Of a stretch of 43,391 nucleotides of DNA, positions 41,372-43,391 are shown piece after piece. The stretch covers positions 1 to 43,391 of the forward strand of contig CAMDJP010000022.1 of NCBI GenBank assembly GCA_945900775.1, in the 5' to 3' direction. This DNA comes from Akkermansia muciniphila. Lineage in GTDB: Bacteria; Verrucomicrobiota; Verrucomicrobiia; Limisphaerales; SIAT01. Made by a program: the position numbers and the translations under genes. How positions within the stretch are numbered: position 1 is the stretch's first letter; each line of letters starts with the position of its first letter. The notes beneath the pieces were generated by a model, which saw only the letters and a program-made list of their open reading frames with translations, had not been told where the DNA came from and searched no databases.

Positions 41372-42304
41372 TTAACCGGCGAACGCGGACATATCCTCTT
41401 GGGCCTTGGCCAGTTCGCCCTCGAGATCAAGGTCGAGACCGTAGCTCATCTGGAACTGGTTGAGGTACGCCCACTCGGGCAACTGATCAAAGGGCAGATT
41501 GTTCTCTTTCGCGCCGGCGATGTTCACCTGGGCCATGTTCGCCAGCGCGTCAGCCACCGCCACGCAGGCCGCGAGAAATTTGCTGTTGTCCGGCTGTCCG
41601 TTCAAACTGGCGTCGAACGGATCGTGATGGAACCACACCGCGCGCAGGACCTCCACATGCGCCTGCAGACATTCGCAGACCGCCGCGCCGATTTGCGCGT
41701 GGGTCAGCCCGATGAACTCGTGCTCGACCTTTGCGTGACCGCAAGAGCGCTCCACCGCGCGCAACACGATTCGGTCGAAGTCCTCCGGAAAATAATGTTC
41801 CAGCACCAGCTTGCCAGTGTCGTGCAGCAGTCCCGCCAGATATTCTGAGCCGCAAGACTGCCTGAACGCCGACGACACTCGGTCGGTGAGGCGCGCCACG
41901 AGTATGCTGTGCAGCCAGAAATCGTCCCAGTTCACCTTCGCCTTCAGGTGGGTGAACTTGTCCATCACACCCACGGTGAAGGCAATCTGCCGAATCTTGT
42001 CCATCCCCAGCATCATGAGCGCCTGATTGATGCTGACGATGCGCCGAGCCGCGTAACCAGCCGAGCTGGCCACCTGCACGCAGCGCGAAGCCAAGCCCGG
42101 GTCCATCTCGATCACCGCCGCGAGGTCGTCCACCGTCGCGTTCTCGTCGCGCGTGAGCTGCCCGAGCTTGATCGCCGCCACCGAGAAGGACGGGATGACC
42201 GTCGCCTGCGTCATGAGGTAGATGAGCCGCTCCGAGACCCACGCCTTGCTGGGGTCGGACACGGTCAAATACTGCTCGAGCTTCTTGGGGTCAGCGCAAC
42301 TCAT
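41372..42304 (-). CDS. HDOD domain protein
   Basis: A 310-residue HDOD protein, a non-catalytic or signalling relative of HD phosphohydrolases. Visible blocks are VDDLAAVIEMDPGLASRCVQ, MLGMDKIRQIAFTVGVMDKF, EYLAGLLHDTGKLVLEHYFP and HEFIGLTHAQIGAAVCE. The HD pair in LLHDTGK is intact. I start at ATG 42304; a frame open to 42574 runs through antisense tRNA-Ala sequence and is not coding. HDOD proteins often regulate motility or c-di-GMP signalling. The REC/HD-GYP gene in this window is about 4.5 kb away on the same strand. Confidence 0.9.
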   Translation of the reverse strand: MSCADPKKLEQYLTVSDPSKAWVSERLIYLMTQATVIPSFSVAAIKLGQLTRDENATVDDLAAVIEMDPGLASRCVQVASSAGYAARRIVSINQALMMLGMDKIRQIAFTVGVMDKFTHLKAKVNWDDFWLHSILVARLTDRVSSAFRQSCGSEYLAGLLHDTGKLVLEHYFPEDFDRIVLRAVERSCGHAKVEHEFIGLTHAQIGAAVCECLQAHVEVLRAVWFHHDPFDASLNGQPDNSKFLAACVAVADALANMAQVNIAGAKENNLPFDQLPEWAYLNQFQMSYGLDLDLEGELAKAQEDMSAFAG

Positions 42305-42444
42305 TTCGCGACGCGCAGCCTGGCAGAAGAAAACCGGCGCCTCAACGCCGCTTTTCCCCCTGCGCGCCATCATTTTGCTTGCCAACCCCCTCACGAGCCG
42401 CGACGCTGCCGACCACTTTGCGCCATCAGCGGCGCGGGCGGATT

Positions 42445-42520
42445 GGGGTCGTAGCTCAGTTGGTAGAGCGTCTCGTTCGCAATGAGAAGGTCGCAGGTTC
42501 GAATCCTGTCGGCTCCACCA
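42445..42520 (+). tRNA. tRNA-Ala (CGC)
   Basis: GGGGTCG pairs with CGGCTCC (one G-U at position 3 and one at 5). The D-arm is TAGCTCAGTTGGTAGAGC. The anticodon arm TCTCG-TTCGCAA-TGAGA gives CGC, reading GCG. The T-arm is CAGGTTCGAATCCTG. A73 and encoded CCA end at 42520. The 3' half is a typical tyrosine-recombinase attachment target. Confidence 0.96.
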
Positions 42521-42527
42521 CCGCCCC

Positions 42528-42549
42528 AGCCCTTTAAAAACGGGCTTTT
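42528..42549 (+). terminator. weak terminator after tRNA-Ala
   Basis: AGCCC (42528-42532) pairs with GGGCT (42542-42546), 9-nt loop, followed by T-rich sequence to 42549. The stem is short, so strength is doubtful. It lies 8 bp past the tRNA. Confidence 0.4.
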
Positions 42550-42638
42550 CCTTAAGTATTCCGCAGCTTTTCATTTCGTGGATTCTTCGCGCTCTCGCTT
42601 GCCAAGTGACCGCAAGTGCGCCAAAGTATGCTCAATAC

Positions 42639-42688
42639 GTGGCGACAAGTGGCGACGAAAAGGCCACGGAGTGGCGACGAGTGGCGAC
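42639..42688 (+). repeat. four direct repeats GTGGCGAC
   Basis: GTGGCGAC occurs at 42639-42646, 42649-42656, 42671-42678 and 42681-42688. The two pairs are spaced 10 bp within and 22 bp between, start to start. They lie just upstream of the recombinase start in the tRNA-proximal spacer, where arm-type integrase sites or an operator could be. An open frame also crosses them, so some may be coding. Confidence 0.75.
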
Positions 42689-42704
42689 CAAACCGGATCC
42701 AAAA

Positions 42705-43391
42705 ATGAATATCCACACGGCGACGATTCACGGCAAGTTGCGCTTTGTTCTCGGTTGGCGCGAGGGAGAAAAGCGCCGGCGTCGTTATTTTCTTACGCGA
42801 AGAGAGGCCGAAGTGGTCGGCGCGGCGCAGGCTCGCGAGAAGGCTCAGCACGGCTCGGAGTTCCTCACGATCGAACCCGCTGTCCGCGCCGAGCTGGTCT
42901 CTCTCTGGTCGGAATCCGAGCGCCGCGGCGTGAGCTTGCGCGCGGCTCTGACCTATTTCCTCGACCGACCTCAAGCGCAAGCGGCCATCGTGCCTCTCTC
43001 CGCGGCGCTCACGATGTTTCTTGCCGAGAAGAGAACGGGCGGGCGCGCGACCGGCGCTTATCGCTCGACGATCGGCCGCTTCATCGAGGTGACTGGCCGC
43101 GGGCGAGCCATTGGCACCGTGACGCGCGACGACATCCTCTCGTGGATTAATCTTTTCGAGAAACCCACTACGCGCAACAGCTACCTCACGAGCCTCAAAT
43201 CTTTCTTCCGCTGGGCGCACGAGCGCGCGGAGATCATCGCCAGCGACCCGGCCGCAAAGGTGGACAAGATCGGCAAGCGCCAGATTGAGAAGGTGGCCCC
43301 GTGCATCCTCACCGCCGAAATGGTGCAGCGGTTACTCGACGCCGCCACGCGGCTCGCGCCCGACATCGTGCCGGTGCTCGCGCTCGGACTG
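42705..43391 (+). CDS. tyrosine recombinase/integrase, 3' end outside window
   Basis: A 229-codon fragment running off the right edge. After an N-terminal beta segment (HGKLRFVLGWREGEKRRRRY) comes the core-binding SAM-like domain: PLSAALTMFLAEKRTGGRAT, GAYRSTIGRFIEVTGRGRAI and TRNSYLTSLKSFFRWAHERA. The linker to the catalytic domain begins PCILTAEMVQRLLDAA. The catalytic Arg-His-Arg-Tyr set lies beyond the window. The ATG at 42705 is my start; the frame is open upstream to a GTG at 42606, so it may be longer. Position 184 bp after tRNA-Ala implies an island integrase. Confidence 0.8.
   Translation, partial: MNIHTATIHGKLRFVLGWREGEKRRRRYFLTRREAEVVGAAQAREKAQHGSEFLTIEPAVRAELVSLWSESERRGVSLRAALTYFLDRPQAQAAIVPLSAALTMFLAEKRTGGRATGAYRSTIGRFIEVTGRGRAIGTVTRDDILSWINLFEKPTTRNSYLTSLKSFFRWAHERAEIIASDPAAKVDKIGKRQIEKVAPCILTAEMVQRLLDAATRLAPDIVPVLALGL

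Noticed and set aside
41372-42574. Extended N-terminus of the HDOD ORF (RQDSNLRPSHCERDALPTEL)
   Set aside because: This peptide is the well-known translation of antisense tRNA sequence; it comes from tRNA-Ala at 42445-42520.
42482-43220. ORFs at 42482-43150 (+) and 42552-43220 (-)
   Set aside because: They are out of frame with the clear tyrosine-recombinase reading frame starting at 42705.
1-43391. CRISPR array or insertion sequence
   Set aside because: No regularly spaced short repeat-spacer pattern and no transposase were seen; the only recombinase is the truncated one at the right edge.

Overview
The window looks like a chromosomal segment of a Verrucomicrobiota bacterium, probably close to the Pedosphaerales/Limisphaerales. 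I infer this from gene content, not from a marker gene. The pointers are a DUF1501 gene beside a DUF1549/DUF1553 gene, verrucomicrobial-style prepilin-like proteins (one damaged gene and one remnant), Tat-exported Gfo/Idh/MocA oxidoreductases, a GYF_2/WG-repeat protein and a high G+C content. Most of it reads as ordinary core or shell genome. Accessory DNA begins at the right edge, where a truncated tyrosine recombinase follows a tRNA-Ala.

Layout, left to right. Positions 1-2216 hold two small minus-strand lipoprotein genes (a BamE/SmpA-like protein and a SOUL heme-binding protein). They are bracketed by three direct copies of a roughly 38-bp repeat spaced about 890 bp apart, with a prepilin remnant next to a G10 tract. 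Then come a UvrD/PcrA helicase and, divergently, an MsbA-type ABC exporter and a GYF_2/WG-repeat membrane protein. Positions 13336-7828 form a tightly packed five-gene minus-strand operon: a MarR regulator, an LplT-like lysophospholipid transporter, an Aas-like acyltransferase/acyl-ACP synthetase and two alpha/beta hydrolases. A 20-bp MarR-like palindrome precedes it. This reads as a membrane-lipid repair or fatty-acid recycling unit. A Sel1-VWA protein and a bacterial STT3/PglB oligosaccharyltransferase with a 36-bp in-frame tandem duplication follow.

Positions 16673-21429 hold a frameshifted prepilin-like gene, tRNA-Phe, a cysteine-poor FmdB-like protein, a Tat-exported oxidoreductase, a family-4 uracil-DNA glycosylase, a small zinc-ribbon protein and class II fructose-bisphosphate aldolase. 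The gap before the aldolase gene contains a candidate structured RNA with a long-range stem, a 12-bp hairpin, a 6-bp loop pseudoknot and its own terminator. Positions 21548-25695 carry leuA followed by an MBL-fold and a PHP-domain exported hydrolase. leuA is preceded by a short leader ORF ending Trp-Val-Leu-Ile-stop and a terminator hairpin, which suggests attenuation.

Positions 26017-35232 hold an aldo/keto-reductase-like gene coupled to a small lipoprotein, the DUF1501 and DUF1549/DUF1553 pair, a sulfite-oxidase-like molybdoprotein, two coupled secreted proteins of unknown role and a YqhA-family membrane protein. From tRNA-Tyr to the end come a REC/HD-GYP response regulator interrupted by one in-frame TAG, a conserved 470-aa protein of unknown function, the three-gene proton-translocating transhydrogenase operon (pntAA-pntAB-pntB), an HDOD protein, tRNA-Ala(CGC), four GTGGCGAC repeats and the recombinase fragment.

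All identities come from reading motifs by eye. No database search or folding program was run.
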